Notes: generated by a model from the sequence alone, not told the origin. Shown: positions 16,711 through 26,597, counted from the stretch's first letter. The stretch is DNA of 64,000 nt from an uncultured Bacteroidales bacterium (GCA_944323845.1 CALUUA010000007.1:1-64000), one strand, 5' to 3'. Program-made: numbers and translations.

Positions 16711-19700
16711 ATGGAAAGAAATTCTGCCGGACAGCCCAAAAAGAACCGGGGCTGGAAAATTTTCAGGAATATCTTGCTGACTGTAGTCGGCATATGGCTG
16801 GTCATTCTGGCGATACTGCAGATAGCTCTTACCCCTGGAGTGCTGACCAGTGCCGCGAACAAGGTCGCGGCCCAAATGGTGGACGGCGATGTGGCCTTCA
16901 GAAAGGTAAGCGCATCGGTATTCAGGCATTTCCCGTATGTCAGCGTCACTTTCGACAGCCTGTCCGTCACATACCCGACCGACAGGTTCGAAGCATACGG
17001 AGCCGGAAAAGACTGGTACACCCGTCAGGGCCGCGGCGAGACTTGCGACACCCTGATGTCTTTCAGCAGGCTGTCTGCATCACTGAACCTGTCCAGCCTG
17101 ATTGCCGGACAGATCAATATTCCTCGCATAGTCCTTTCCAAACCGAGGATATACGCCACTGCCTACAACGACAGCACCGCCACCTGGAACATATTCAAGT
17201 TCACCGGAGGGACGACAGACGAAAAGGCCGACACGTCATCCGCGGGGATGCCGGACATGGTGATCGGGAGAATCAGGCTCACAGACCGTCCGCGCATTAT
17301 TTTCAACAGCATTCCGGACTCCACGAACCTGTCCCTGTCCATGAAAAGGATGGTATTCTTCGGCAGGGTCGTCACAAAGGATATCAAGAAAAGCCGTCTG
17401 GGGCTTAAGGTGGACACCATGTTCATGAGCGGCAGATTCCCCGGCGACACTCTGGCACTGAGGCTCGACAACTTCATGGCCAGAGGCAGGGAGCGCGGTC
17501 TGGACATCAAGGCTCTCGCTACCGCATACATGGCCACAGGCACATACGGAAGGATGAAGCTCCCGGTGGAAATGGATACCAGAATATCATTCCCGGAAGA
17601 CTCTGTCAGGAGGATTTCCGTAGAGAAGTTCAATGCCAGGTTTGCCGATATCCCGCTGACTGCCAAAGCCGACGTGCGCTTCAAGGGCGACAGCATATAT
17701 GTGAAAGGAGGATGCTACATCCGCGACTGTGAGGTCAGCAAGCCGATAAACTATTTCGGGAAGAACATAATGAAAGGCCTCGGAGATTTCAAGACCGATG
17801 CCGTGATTTCGCTCGGGGCACGGATAGAAGGCTGGCTGGATTCCGAAGGCCATATTCCGGCCGTCGATGCGGTGCTCGAGATCCCGGTAGCCGACATCTC
17901 GCATAAGATTCTGGGCGACAACAAAATCGGTCTGAAGGCCATCCTGAAAGGGACTGAATCAGGCCGCATGGATCTGGATCTTGACAGCGTGCTTTTCGTG
18001 GGGCGCGGCATTGCGCTGGCAGGCGCAGGAAAGGCTGAAGACCTGCTCGGCGAGGATCCGCGAATGAGCGTGGACAGCCGTTTCTTCCTGAATCTGGATA
18101 CCTTGTCTACCGTAATCGACAGGCTTACAGGCTATTCTGCCGCAGGAAGGATGTCAGCAGAACTGAAAGGAGACATAATGATGTCCCAGCTCTCCCCGTA
18201 CACCTTCGCCGATGCCGATCTGAAAGGCAAGGTAAAGAGCCGCAAGCTCCTTCTGTACTCCGCAAAGGATTCTCTCGACATCTATATTGACAGTCTGGAT
18301 GTAAAGCTCGGAACCTATGCGAACATCTACAACAGGAAAATCACTGAAGGAGAGCGGATGATGGGACTGGCCGCCTATGTGGACAGCGTCAGGTTGAGAT
18401 ACAAGGACCAGATGTCCATGACCGGCAGGAAGCTGTCCCTGATGGCCCAGAACGCCGCTGCCGTCCTCGACAAAAAAGATTCTTCCGCATTCTACCCTGT
18501 CGGCGGCAGGTTCGAGGCCGGCTGGCTGTCGATGAGGAGCGCCGACACTTCCATAATCGCCCTCGCCAGATCGGTCAACAAGTTCAGTCTGATGCCTAAA
18601 GCCGGCAATCCTGATGTACCTGTGCTCGATCTTACGAGCAATACGGGGATGGTATTCGCAAAAGGACCGGTCAACAGGCTGGCTGTCAGAAATCTGGACC
18701 TGTCAGCCAATGCTGCGATGAACTCGATTGAAAGGCGCAGGAAGGCCAGGGCCTTCGTGGATTCCCTGTCCAGGGCCAATCCTGATGTACCTCTGGACTC
18801 TCTGTTCAGACGGTTCCGCAGGAACAGGCCTACCCGAGAAGTCCCCGCATGGCTGACAGAAGCGGATTTCAGGAAGAGCGACATAAGTCTGGATGTCGGG
18901 GAAAACATCAGAAAATATTTCAGGGAATGGGACATGGACGGCTCCATAGGCATAGGAAGGATGAATGTAATGTCTCCGTATTTCCCGTTGAGAAACAGGA
19001 TTCAGGATTTCAAAGGGACGTTCAACAATAACGAAATCCGGCTCAAGAGCCTGACTGTAAACAGCGGCCGCTCGAATATCTCTGCGTCAGGAGCCCTTAC
19101 GGGCCTGAGGATGGCCATACTTCGCAAGGGTTTCCTGAAACTGGACGTGGACGTGAAATCTGACAGTCTCGATCTCAACCAGATGCTGGCGGCATATTCT
19201 GCAGGGCAGTCTTTCTCTGCCGATGAATTTGCCGGCAGGGACATCACCTCCATGGAAGACGACGAGTTCGAGGATATGATCATGGCCGACAGCACGGAGG
19301 TGGCAGCCGATTCGGGGACACTGCTGGTCATACCGGCAAACATCGCCGCAGAAATCCGGCTCGATGCGAAAAACGTCAGATATTCCAAACTTGAAATGAC
19401 CAGAATGACTGCCGACCTGACCGTAAAGGAAAGATGCGTGCAGTTCACCAATACATCAGCCACTACAAATATGGGCGACATGTTCTTCGAAGGATTCTAT
19501 GCCACGCAGACGAAAAAGGATCTGAAGACGGGCTTCAACCTGAATTTCTCGAGAATCACTGCTGAAAAGGTGATAGACATGCTCCCGGCCATAGATACTG
19601 TCATGCCTCTGCTCAAGTCCTTCAAGGGCGAGCTTAATCTGGAGATGGCCGCCACGGCGGATATAGACACGACGATGAGCATTCTGGCCCCGTCCATAAA

Positions 19701-20259
19701 CGGAGTCATCAGGATAGGCGGCAAGAACCTTCGGCTGCACAATGACGAAAGCATCAGGAAGATAGCCAAAATCCTCAAATTCAAGGACAGGGAGAACACG
19801 TACATAGACAGGATGTCCGTGGAAGGACTCATTGCGGACAGCAGACTGGAGATATTCCCGTTCGTACTCGACATCGACCGGTATATACTGGCGATGAGCG
19901 GAGTGCAGAATCTGGATTCTTCTTTCAAATATCATGTATCCGTCATCGAGTCTCCTCTGCCATTCAGGGTCGGAATCGACTTGTGGGGCGATTTCGGTGA
20001 CATGAAGTTCAAGATCGGCAAAGCCAAATATAAGAATGCGAACGTACCTGTATTCACTGCAGCCGTCGATCAGGTAAAGCTGAATCTGGCGGAATCCATA
20101 AGGGACATATTCGAAAAAGGTGTGGACAAGGCCGTGGCCGAGAACCGCAGGCAGAAGGAAATAAACGATTACAAGAAAAAGATAGACTATGTCCAGGCAG
20201 TGGACGAGCAGATGGACACTCTGACATCCGAAGAGCAGAAGTCGCTGGACATGGAATAA
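16711..20259 (+). CDS. Giant AsmA-family membrane-anchored protein
   Basis: 1182 residues. A positively charged cytoplasmic N-terminus (about 1-18) and one transmembrane helix (about 19-42, NILLTVVGIWLVILAILQIAL) are followed by a very long, mostly beta, periplasmic region with an AsmA-like N-terminal domain (DVAFRKVSASVFRHFPYVSVTFDSLSV) and a C-terminal AsmA-2-like segment (ITAEKVIDMLPAIDTVMP…FKGELNLEMAA, about 950-1100). The family resembles lipid-bridge proteins such as TamB, YhdP and AsmA, which help phospholipid movement to the outer membrane. A Lys/Glu-rich helix ends the protein. Likely single gene; prmA follows after 57 bp. Transport function is inference from the family. Confidence 0.82.
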   Translation: MERNSAGQPKKNRGWKIFRNILLTVVGIWLVILAILQIALTPGVLTSAANKVAAQMVDGDVAFRKVSASVFRHFPYVSVTFDSLSVTYPTDRFEAYGAGKDWYTRQGRGETCDTLMSFSRLSASLNLSSLIAGQINIPRIVLSKPRIYATAYNDSTATWNIFKFTGGTTDEKADTSSAGMPDMVIGRIRLTDRPRIIFNSIPDSTNLSLSMKRMVFFGRVVTKDIKKSRLGLKVDTMFMSGRFPGDTLALRLDNFMARGRERGLDIKALATAYMATGTYGRMKLPVEMDTRISFPEDSVRRISVEKFNARFADIPLTAKADVRFKGDSIYVKGGCYIRDCEVSKPINYFGKNIMKGLGDFKTDAVISLGARIEGWLDSEGHIPAVDAVLEIPVADISHKILGDNKIGLKAILKGTESGRMDLDLDSVLFVGRGIALAGAGKAEDLLGEDPRMSVDSRFFLNLDTLSTVIDRLTGYSAAGRMSAELKGDIMMSQLSPYTFADADLKGKVKSRKLLLYSAKDSLDIYIDSLDVKLGTYANIYNRKITEGERMMGLAAYVDSVRLRYKDQMSMTGRKLSLMAQNAAAVLDKKDSSAFYPVGGRFEAGWLSMRSADTSIIALARSVNKFSLMPKAGNPDVPVLDLTSNTGMVFAKGPVNRLAVRNLDLSANAAMNSIERRRKARAFVDSLSRANPDVPLDSLFRRFRRNRPTREVPAWLTEADFRKSDISLDVGENIRKYFREWDMDGSIGIGRMNVMSPYFPLRNRIQDFKGTFNNNEIRLKSLTVNSGRSNISASGALTGLRMAILRKGFLKLDVDVKSDSLDLNQMLAAYSAGQSFSADEFAGRDITSMEDDEFEDMIMADSTEVAADSGTLLVIPANIAAEIRLDAKNVRYSKLEMTRMTADLTVKERCVQFTNTSATTNMGDMFFEGFYATQTKKDLKTGFNLNFSRITAEKVIDMLPAIDTVMPLLKSFKGELNLEMAATADIDTTMSILAPSINGVIRIGGKNLRLHNDESIRKIAKILKFKDRENTYIDRMSVEGLIADSRLEIFPFVLDIDRYILAMSGVQNLDSSFKYHVSVIESPLPFRVGIDLWGDFGDMKFKIGKAKYKNANVPVFTAAVDQVKLNLAESIRDIFEKGVDKAVAENRRQKEINDYKKKIDYVQAVDEQMDTLTSEEQKSLDME

Positions 20260-20316
20260 GGCCTGCCGCAGCAGGGATGATGTGAAAACCGGCAAAACAG
20301 AAAAACGACACAGATT

Positions 20317-21171
20317 ATGAACAGTCAGGAATATATCGAGGTATCCATGAAAATCACCCCGTTCAGCGAGGAGAATGCGGAAATACTGATGGCGGAGCTG
20401 GACGAAATACCTTTCGAATCTTTCACCGTGGAGGAACCGTATCTGAAAGGGTATATCCAGAAGGATAATTACAGCGCGCAGATGCTCAAGCTGGAGCTGT
20501 GCGGGTTGGATATGGAATTTGCCGTGGACTTCTCGGCCACCATGATTCCTCCGTGCAACTGGAACGCAGTCTGGGAAGAGCAGTTCACTCCAATAGTCGT
20601 GGACGGCAAATGCACTATAAAGGCCACTTTCCACAAAGGGCTGAAACGGACGAGGTTCAATATCACGATAGACCCGAAAATGGCATTCGGCACAGGGCAC
20701 CATCAGACCACATACATGATGTGCAGGGCCCTGCTCGAAAACGAGGCTGCCATCAAAGGAAAGATAATCATGGATATGGGCTGCGGCACGGCCATACTGG
20801 CCATACTGGCCGCAAAAATGGGAGCTGCGCATACTTTCGGCATAGACATAGATGCCGTGGCGGCGGTCTCGGCATTCGACAATGCCAGACTCAACAAAGT
20901 ATCGCGTCATGTAGAAACATATTGCGGGGATGCATCCCTGCTTCAGATGGGAAAATATGATGTACTTCTGGCCAACATCAACAGGAACATACTGCTGGAG
21001 GACATCCCGACTTACTCCAGAAGCCTGAAAAAGGACGGATTGCTATTTGTAAGCGGATTCTATACCGAGGACTTGCCGATGATATCCGGAATGGCGGAAA
21101 GATCGGGGCTCGGATTCGTCAAATCTGACAGCATGGACAACTGGTGCTGCGCCCAGTTCAGGAAAAAGTAA
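20317..21171 (+). CDS. prmA: Ribosomal protein L11 methyltransferase
   Basis: SAM-dependent enzyme that trimethylates ribosomal protein L11. The 284-residue protein has an N-terminal substrate-recognition domain (about 1-100), the GTGHHQTTYMM linker motif (about 127) and the Rossmann SAM motif MDMGCGTAILAILAAKMGA (about 152-170). The catalytic-domain motif LLANINRNIL replaces the usual 'ANI' stretch as in other Bacteroidota PrmA. It is followed at once by the tRNA-Leu promoter. Confidence 0.93.
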   Translation: MNSQEYIEVSMKITPFSEENAEILMAELDEIPFESFTVEEPYLKGYIQKDNYSAQMLKLELCGLDMEFAVDFSATMIPPCNWNAVWEEQFTPIVVDGKCTIKATFHKGLKRTRFNITIDPKMAFGTGHHQTTYMMCRALLENEAAIKGKIIMDMGCGTAILAILAAKMGAAHTFGIDIDAVAAVSAFDNARLNKVSRHVETYCGDASLLQMGKYDVLLANINRNILLEDIPTYSRSLKKDGLLFVSGFYTEDLPMISGMAERSGLGFVKSDSMDNWCCAQFRKK

Positions 21172-21173
21172 AG

Positions 21174-21204
21174 TTTGTTTTTTCTGTTTTTATCCATATC
21201 TTTG
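21174..21204 (+). promoter_or_regulatory. tRNA-Leu promoter
   Basis: TTTG at 21174-21177, a 19-base spacer and TATCTTTG at 21197-21204 followed by C, a near-ideal Bacteroidota promoter beginning three bases after the prmA stop. Confidence 0.85.
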
Positions 21205-21249
21205 CAGACCTGTCCTGTCATATCCGATACAGGACATTCTGCAATTTCT

Positions 21250-21331
21250 GCGGGCGTGTTGTAATTGGTAGCCAAGCCAGACTTAGGATCTGGTGCCGAG
21301 AGGCGTATGGGTTCGAGTCCCTTCGCCCGCA
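21250..21331 (+). tRNA. tRNA-Leu (anticodon UAG)
   Basis: Cloverleaf read by eye: acceptor GCGGGCG (21250-21256) pairs with CGCCCGC (21324-21330), discriminator A. The anticodon arm is CCAGA-CTTAGGA-TCTGG, with anticodon TAG. A variable arm GCC-GAGA-GGC makes it class II, fitting leucine. The T loop is TTCGAGT. CCA is not encoded. Confidence 0.95.
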
Positions 21332-21334
21332 CAG

Positions 21335-21571
21335 AAAGGGAGGTGGGTCAAAAGTCACGAAGTGACCGCGACTGGAAGGAGCGAAATCCCCCTAACCGAG
21401 TGATAAGCCGAGAGGTATAGCGGAGTGTATTCCGCTATATCCGAGGCGAAACGAGGAAAAGCTATGAAATAGCTTAATAGGGGGTGCAGGGGGTTTAGAA
21501 GGGTATAGTCTTTCGAAGAAAGACGTTTGAGGGTGGCCAAAAATCCCTTTTTGGTCACCCTCCTCTTTTTT
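21335..21571 (+). repeat. Structured intergenic repeat, copy A (possible ncRNA)
   Basis: About 237 bases directly after tRNA-Leu that fold by eye into a closed architecture. An outer stem pairs AAAGGGAGG (21335-21343) with CCTCTTTTT (21562-21570). Inside are GTCAC-GAA-GTGAC (21354-21366), a 7-bp stem CCCCCTA/TAGGGGG (21388-21394 with 21478-21484) enclosing a 9-bp hairpin (21416-21439) and GCTAT-GAA-ATAGC (21461-21473), then GTCTTTC-GAA-GAAAGAC (21508-21524) and a terminator stem. Bases 21507-21535 are identical to 51457-51485 in reverse. The minus strand holds an open frame of 67 codons over the same stretch, of doubtful meaning. Whether it is transcribed past the tRNA is unknown. Confidence 0.6.
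21529..21571 (+). terminator. Terminator of the tRNA-Leu transcript
   Basis: A 15-bp stem (GAGGGTGGCCAAAAA with TTTTTGGTCACCCTC, one G-U pair) followed by CTCTTTTTT. It forms the last hairpin of repeat copy A. Confidence 0.85.
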
Positions 21572-21583
21572 ATTGAGTAGGTA

Positions 21584-24500
21584 TCAGTATGTCATGGTCA
21601 TTTCCATCGGCACGACTATGATGAAGTCGGCACGGCCGAGATTTTCTTCATCGAGACCGGACAGATCATCCTGCCTGATACAGCACACGGTAGCCACAGA
21701 CTTGTCTGGAAGATACTCTTCCAGATACGGGATTATACCGCCGCCGCTGTCGGAATGGTAATTGCCGTTGTAATGCACCAGCTTCTCCACCGGATTACCG
21801 TCGGCCGCATTCCGCGAAAACGCCTCCGCTATCGACCATGCCATGGTAGCATCTTTCAAAGCCTGTGCTTCAGCAAAATAGGACGGCCCGTCGGAATGGC
21901 TTCCGGAAATCAGCCTCATCATCTCGAACATCCCGTCTGCCTCTTCCGAGGCCTGAAAGGATATAGGAAGAGGGGCCATGTACGCCTTGTCCGCATCCGG
22001 AAGAGAGTCCAAGGCATTAAGTCCGTTTTCCCTGACATATGCAGCATACCGGCGAGGAACATTGGATGCCACGAATTTCAGACCATGCTCCCTCGCAAAG
22101 AAAAGAAGCGGCTGATAATCCGTCCAGAAATTGTCCCAGACCCTGGCTCTGGCCGCCAGTTCGTCCGAACCTATCTTCTTCGACACATAATCGTCGACCT
22201 CCTTCTGATTGTCGGTCTCGAACATCTCCGCAGCCAGCACAAGCCCTTCCTGCGAATCTTTCCATATATCTTCCGTGACCTTCAGTTCCAGCCAATGCGC
22301 TATGGGACAGTTATGCGTCTCTCCTATCAGTATCACATCGGCCTTGCGAAGACAGGACAGCATACCGGCATACGTGATCAGGCTGCCGTCACCGCTGAAA
22401 ATCCTGTAAGCTGCCGGATCTTCATCAGTTCCGGAAGGTTCCTGCGCACACGGGACTTCCGGACTTTGGCCGCAGACATATTCCGGCTCCGGCTCTCCGT
22501 CATATCTGAAGTCCCCGAGAGAAAGGATAACGAAATCCTCCCTGTCTATATACTTTCTGAAAGCGTCCAGAATCTCATCGGCAGTTATGCTCTCCAATAT
22601 CTGCTCATAATTTTCGAAATCCTCCATCGTCTCACCGTTTTTCAGCTCATCCACCAGATAGTTCTTCCAGTTCGACGTGGCGTCCTCCTCCAGATATGTC
22701 CTCTTGTTTACGTTGAAGATGCGCTTCTTGGTGCGGAGTTCCGCCGCAGAAATTTTGTCGCTCTGCAAGTCGGCCAGAATGCCGTCTATGACTTCATAGA
22801 CTCTGGCCGTATTGCTGCTGTCGACAGAGGCATTGATATCGAAATGATAAAGATTGTCTGGGATTGCCCTGCAGCTCAATGAGATATACGGAGAATACAC
22901 CAAAGACTCCTGTTCCCTGAGCACAGTCAGCAGACGGTCTCTTATGACATCTCTTACCAGTTTCAGAATCAGAGTATTCCGCAACGAGGCAGGATAATAT
23001 CCGTACTGCAGGTAATCGAACGTAACCTGCCCCGGATTCGTTTCAGGGAAAAACACAGAACGCGGGCCCGAAGGCAGGGAGAAACGCGACTCCCCTGTCC
23101 TGTTAGGGCCGTCCTCGCTTTTCAGGGCACCGAACAGCGGCACAGCCTCCATCAGCAAGGAATCGGTATCGAAACGCCCGCACACCACACAGGTCATCCC
23201 GTCCGGATTGGAAAAGAGCCTTCGGTACATAACGGCCATGGAATCAAGAGACATCTTCTCCAAATCCTTCATTTCCTGCTCCATCCGGCGGCCATACATC
23301 AGGTTTCCCATAAGACTGTCAATCTTCATGTTCAGCTGCCGCGACCAGTCCGTTTTCATCAGTCGGGACAGATATGTCTCCTCGCCGAAATTCTCCTTTT
23401 CGTCCTGAACCAGTTCCTCGAAATCCTCGTAATTCAGTTTGGGAGCCGTCATCTTCCGCAGAACCAGATTCATCATCAGCCTCATGTTTTCAGAGGGGCC
23501 AGAAGCTATCACTTCATGCCAATAATTCCCGAGAGCGACCAGCACGCCCGTCCCGTTCTCCGCCAGAATGGCACCGTACTCGTCATCGTCAAGACCTTCG
23601 ATACCTCCAAGTTCCATATAGCCCGCCATGCCTTCATACAGCGGAAAATCATCTTCCGGTATTCTGGACAGGCCGCCCGGAGCGAAGATATGCATCAGTA
23701 TCCTGTCTTCTGCATCATCTGTAGGACGCAGGACAAACTTCATCCCGTTTGTCAGGGTCACTTCATCTATCTTCGTCGACGGATAATGCCGCCGGTCTGC
23801 GATCATGCTCTCGTCGAAATCCTTTTCAGGGGTCAGCCAGTCCGGCACAGAAGTCTTTCCTGTTTCCGGCACAGGAGGTTCGGGAACATAAACATACGCC
23901 TCATGCTCCATAGAGGAAGCGGCCTCCCACAATGAATCCACTGTTTCAGCAGTCATACCGGATTCCCCAGCGACATTGAACCTGTATGAAGCCAGCCGAT
24001 GTCCGTCACCCGCAGCAAGCCAGCCGCCGAGAATTTCCTGAAGATCCGACGATTCCGTCTCCGCCAACCTTGCCTTCAGCCACCCGAACTGCTCCGGATC
24101 GGTAACTTCATTGTCCTGGAACAGGACAATATCTTCGATCGAAGCACAGATTTCGGTGGAATTCCTGTCCCATTCGGGTCTGCGGAAACCTTCAAGGAAA
24201 GCCGTTTTCACCGCTGCCAGCTCTTCAGGGGAAAAGCCTTGTTCCTCAATCCGCCTCAATTCCGACAATGCCCCGAAAAGACGGTCCGACGCTTCGATGT
24301 TGTCATCCCCGTCCGCAGATATCAGAAAATGGTCCGTATCGGCCAGATACCAGTTGTTCTGCAGCGATGCCTGCACGCCGGCGGCATCGAATCTGCGGTT
24401 CACTGCCCTGAGCAGCATGGATGACCTTGCAGCATCTAAAGCATCGGACATGGTACGTTTATGAATGGTCCTGTGCGGGATATAAAGCTCCAGTTCCACG

Positions 24501-25342
24501 CCTTGCCTCAACGTATCCCGAAGCTGGGCATAAGTAGTCCCTGGAGCGTATTCCATAGGAAACTCCCTGTAGTCCGGAGATGATGAAGGAGCCAGACGGC
24601 CGAGCGTTTTCCTCAGTTTTTTGTCGACCTCGGACGGATCTATATCCCCAACGAGGACTACGGTAGCCTGGGAAAGAGTGTACCAGCTGTCATGGAAGTC
24701 TTTCAGGATTTCCGGTGTGATGGCCATGATGTCCTGTGCCGTACCCAGCGGAATCCCTTCGGAATATTTTCCGCACCCCATCTTCAATCCGTAAAAATCG
24801 TCTCCTACATCGTAGTTTGCCAGCTCTGCGAGGATGATGCCTTTTTCCTCCTCCACATCGCGCGGATTCAGAGTGATCCCGGTAAGCCAGTCCTTGACTA
24901 TCAGCAGAGCCATGTCGATACTGCGCGGAGTGTCTGTCGGCACCGAAAACATATAGACTGTCCTGTCATATCCGGTATATGCATTCAGGCCGAAGCCATA
25001 CTGGACCCCTGTAGACTCGATATACTCCACAAGTTTCCTGTCCGGAAAATGTTTCGTTCCCCCGAAAGCCATATGCTCCAGAAAATGGGCTGCCCCACGG
25101 TTCCCGGGGTTTTCCAATACGGAACCGGCCTTGAACATCAAGCGGCACTCCACCATCTTCGACGGGGAGGAATTATGCATGATGACATAACTAAGGCCGT
25201 TTTCGAGAACTCCGGACCGGAGGCCTTCAGGAGCCTTGACCGGCTCATCCGGTTCCGCTGCATATGCAGGGAGAACCCTTGTCAAAATGACTGCTGCAGC
25301 CAACACAGGCCACAGCAGTCTTTTCATAAGCGTATCTTTCAT
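21584..25342 (-). CDS. M16 metallopeptidase fused to a C-terminal ChaN-like domain
   Basis: 1252 residues, exported. The signal peptide is MKRLLWPVLAAAVILTRV…AYA; the start may be Met1 (25342) or Met6 (25327). The N-terminal M16 unit has the inverted zinc motif HFLEH (86-90) with downstream Glu in EEEKG (about 164-168). A second, inactive-looking M16 half follows (about 520-940). After an acidic linker with two Cys (about 950-974), residues 975-1252 form a ChaN/DUF399-like domain: ADVILIGETHNCPIAH, LAAEMFET, PLPISF and HYNGNYHSDSGGGIIPYLEE. In Campylobacter ChaN binds heme. Gene order after susC, susD and a lipoprotein suggests a role in breaking down or binding an imported protein, peptide or metal ligand. 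Peptidase activity is likely; heme binding is inference. Confidence 0.85.
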   Translation of the reverse strand: MKDTLMKRLLWPVLAAAVILTRVLPAYAAEPDEPVKAPEGLRSGVLENGLSYVIMHNSSPSKMVECRLMFKAGSVLENPGNRGAAHFLEHMAFGGTKHFPDRKLVEYIESTGVQYGFGLNAYTGYDRTVYMFSVPTDTPRSIDMALLIVKDWLTGITLNPRDVEEEKGIILAELANYDVGDDFYGLKMGCGKYSEGIPLGTAQDIMAITPEILKDFHDSWYTLSQATVVLVGDIDPSEVDKKLRKTLGRLAPSSSPDYREFPMEYAPGTTYAQLRDTLRQGVELELYIPHRTIHKRTMSDALDAARSSMLLRAVNRRFDAAGVQASLQNNWYLADTDHFLISADGDDNIEASDRLFGALSELRRIEEQGFSPEELAAVKTAFLEGFRRPEWDRNSTEICASIEDIVLFQDNEVTDPEQFGWLKARLAETESSDLQEILGGWLAAGDGHRLASYRFNVAGESGMTAETVDSLWEAASSMEHEAYVYVPEPPVPETGKTSVPDWLTPEKDFDESMIADRRHYPSTKIDEVTLTNGMKFVLRPTDDAEDRILMHIFAPGGLSRIPEDDFPLYEGMAGYMELGGIEGLDDDEYGAILAENGTGVLVALGNYWHEVIASGPSENMRLMMNLVLRKMTAPKLNYEDFEELVQDEKENFGEETYLSRLMKTDWSRQLNMKIDSLMGNLMYGRRMEQEMKDLEKMSLDSMAVMYRRLFSNPDGMTCVVCGRFDTDSLLMEAVPLFGALKSEDGPNRTGESRFSLPSGPRSVFFPETNPGQVTFDYLQYGYYPASLRNTLILKLVRDVIRDRLLTVLREQESLVYSPYISLSCRAIPDNLYHFDINASVDSSNTARVYEVIDGILADLQSDKISAAELRTKKRIFNVNKRTYLEEDATSNWKNYLVDELKNGETMEDFENYEQILESITADEILDAFRKYIDREDFVILSLGDFRYDGEPEPEYVCGQSPEVPCAQEPSGTDEDPAAYRIFSGDGSLITYAGMLSCLRKADVILIGETHNCPIAHWLELKVTEDIWKDSQEGLVLAAEMFETDNQKEVDDYVSKKIGSDELAARARVWDNFWTDYQPLLFFAREHGLKFVASNVPRRYAAYVRENGLNALDSLPDADKAYMAPLPISFQASEEADGMFEMMRLISGSHSDGPSYFAEAQALKDATMAWSIAEAFSRNAADGNPVEKLVHYNGNYHSDSGGGIIPYLEEYLPDKSVATVCCIRQDDLSGLDEENLGRADFIIVVPMEMTMTY

Positions 25343-25400
25343 TTGTCTTACAATTCTCCGGAAAGATATGAATTAATTCCGTAGAAAGCAAAACTGCACC

Positions 25401-26597
25401 CTATTCGGCAGGAACAGCCGCCTTCGGAGTATAGGTAACTTCGATTCTGGTATAATCAGAATCGAAAGAGCACCTGTAGATGCAGAACGAGAATTTCATG
25501 GATTCGTTGGAAACGGAAGCCGCAGGTTCGATCCAGTTTGTCCCTTCCCATACATCCTCGGATATCTCGTCACAGTTCAGGTGATAGGCGGGATTGGCAG
25601 TGCAGTCTCCTGCCCAGTCAGGAGTATTCTCCGGATCGAGGGTGCCATCGGCAATGGCGGCAAGTTCCCTGTCATATGCAGAGAAAGAATATCCGAACGG
25701 CACTATCGTGATAGGGTCGTCATACTGATTCAGACCCTCTCCGAGGAAGTTTATGGAACCGTCTTCATTGACAGCGATATTGTCCAGAGACATGATGAAC
25801 TGTTCATCTGAATCCGGCGTCCAGTCTATCGCCTCCATCAGGATTCCGTAGCATGCAGATGCCCACTCCCCGTACCAATAGTCGGTATTGTCTACGGTAA
25901 CTGCGCGCAAGGCTTCATACATCTTGTCCTGGATGCCCATAGGGTTAGATAGCATCTTAAGCACAGGCTTGCCCGGCTGTGAAGACTCGCTTAAAGTGAT
26001 TTCCGTCTTCCCTGTGATGGTCTGGACAGCAAGCGGCTCACCGGTATCCGGATCCGTGCCGGTGTACTGTACCGTAACATCAATAAGCCCGATATAACCG
26101 GAAAGGTCGATGCCCGTAGCTTCCATAAAGCCGCCGAGGATTTCTTCCTGTTCAGGTGTATCGTCAGGATTCGATACTGCGATTACCGTAAACTGGAAAG
26201 CTTCGTTTATATCCAGGCCTTCCGGATTGGAAGCTGTAGGATCAAGGATGACCGACAAGGACAGGTTTTCGTCCAGAGCGATGTCATCCCCGCATACCAG
26301 ACTGAAAGACCCCTCGCGTGAACCGGCAGGTATGGACACGGGATTCCCGGAAATTTCCACTGAAGCCCCCCCCTCGCCGCTTACGGCAAATGTCAGGTCT
26401 ATATCCTCATCCAGAGCCGTGGTAAGCATCACATCCACGTCAATGGACTCGCCAGCGACTCCATACATGGATGTATTTTCAGAATTCAGATAAATGTAGT
26501 TAGTTCCTTCATAGCCGTTGTTCACCGGCCCATCGCAGGATGAAACCCCTGCTGCAACGATCAGCGCCATAGCGCCGAATGACAAGATTTTTTTCAT
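25401..26597 (-). CDS. SusE/F-like surface lipoprotein
   Basis: 398 residues from the ATG at 26597 (MKKILSFGAMALIVAAG). Lipobox VSSC puts the lipidated Cys at 21, followed by Asp, compatible with export to the cell surface. A Calx-beta-like beta-sandwich is likely at about 35-130 (VAGESIDVDVMLTTALDEDIDLTF…IPAGSREGSFSL), then a domain of unknown family with many acidic residues and aromatic pairs. No enzyme motif is seen. It sits between susD and the peptidase gene on the same strand (64 and 58 bp gaps), the usual place of a substrate-binding auxiliary lipoprotein. An upstream in-frame extension to 26654 was rejected because it lacks a signal peptide. Confidence 0.75.
   Translation of the reverse strand: MKKILSFGAMALIVAAGVSSCDGPVNNGYEGTNYIYLNSENTSMYGVAGESIDVDVMLTTALDEDIDLTFAVSGEGGASVEISGNPVSIPAGSREGSFSLVCGDDIALDENLSLSVILDPTASNPEGLDINEAFQFTVIAVSNPDDTPEQEEILGGFMEATGIDLSGYIGLIDVTVQYTGTDPDTGEPLAVQTITGKTEITLSESSQPGKPVLKMLSNPMGIQDKMYEALRAVTVDNTDYWYGEWASACYGILMEAIDWTPDSDEQFIMSLDNIAVNEDGSINFLGEGLNQYDDPITIVPFGYSFSAYDRELAAIADGTLDPENTPDWAGDCTANPAYHLNCDEISEDVWEGTNWIEPAASVSNESMKFSFCIYRCSFDSDYTRIEVTYTPKAAVPAE

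Noticed and set aside
19456..20910. Long antisense open frame opposite the AsmA-like gene and prmA
   Set aside because: The residues are low-complexity in style, match no family, and both sense genes are well supported.
21355..21558. A 67-codon open frame on the minus strand covering repeat copy A (GTG start)
   Set aside because: It coincides with paired stems, begins within a terminator, and copy B breaks the same frame with a stop. Noncoding structure explains it better, although a translated repeat cannot be excluded.
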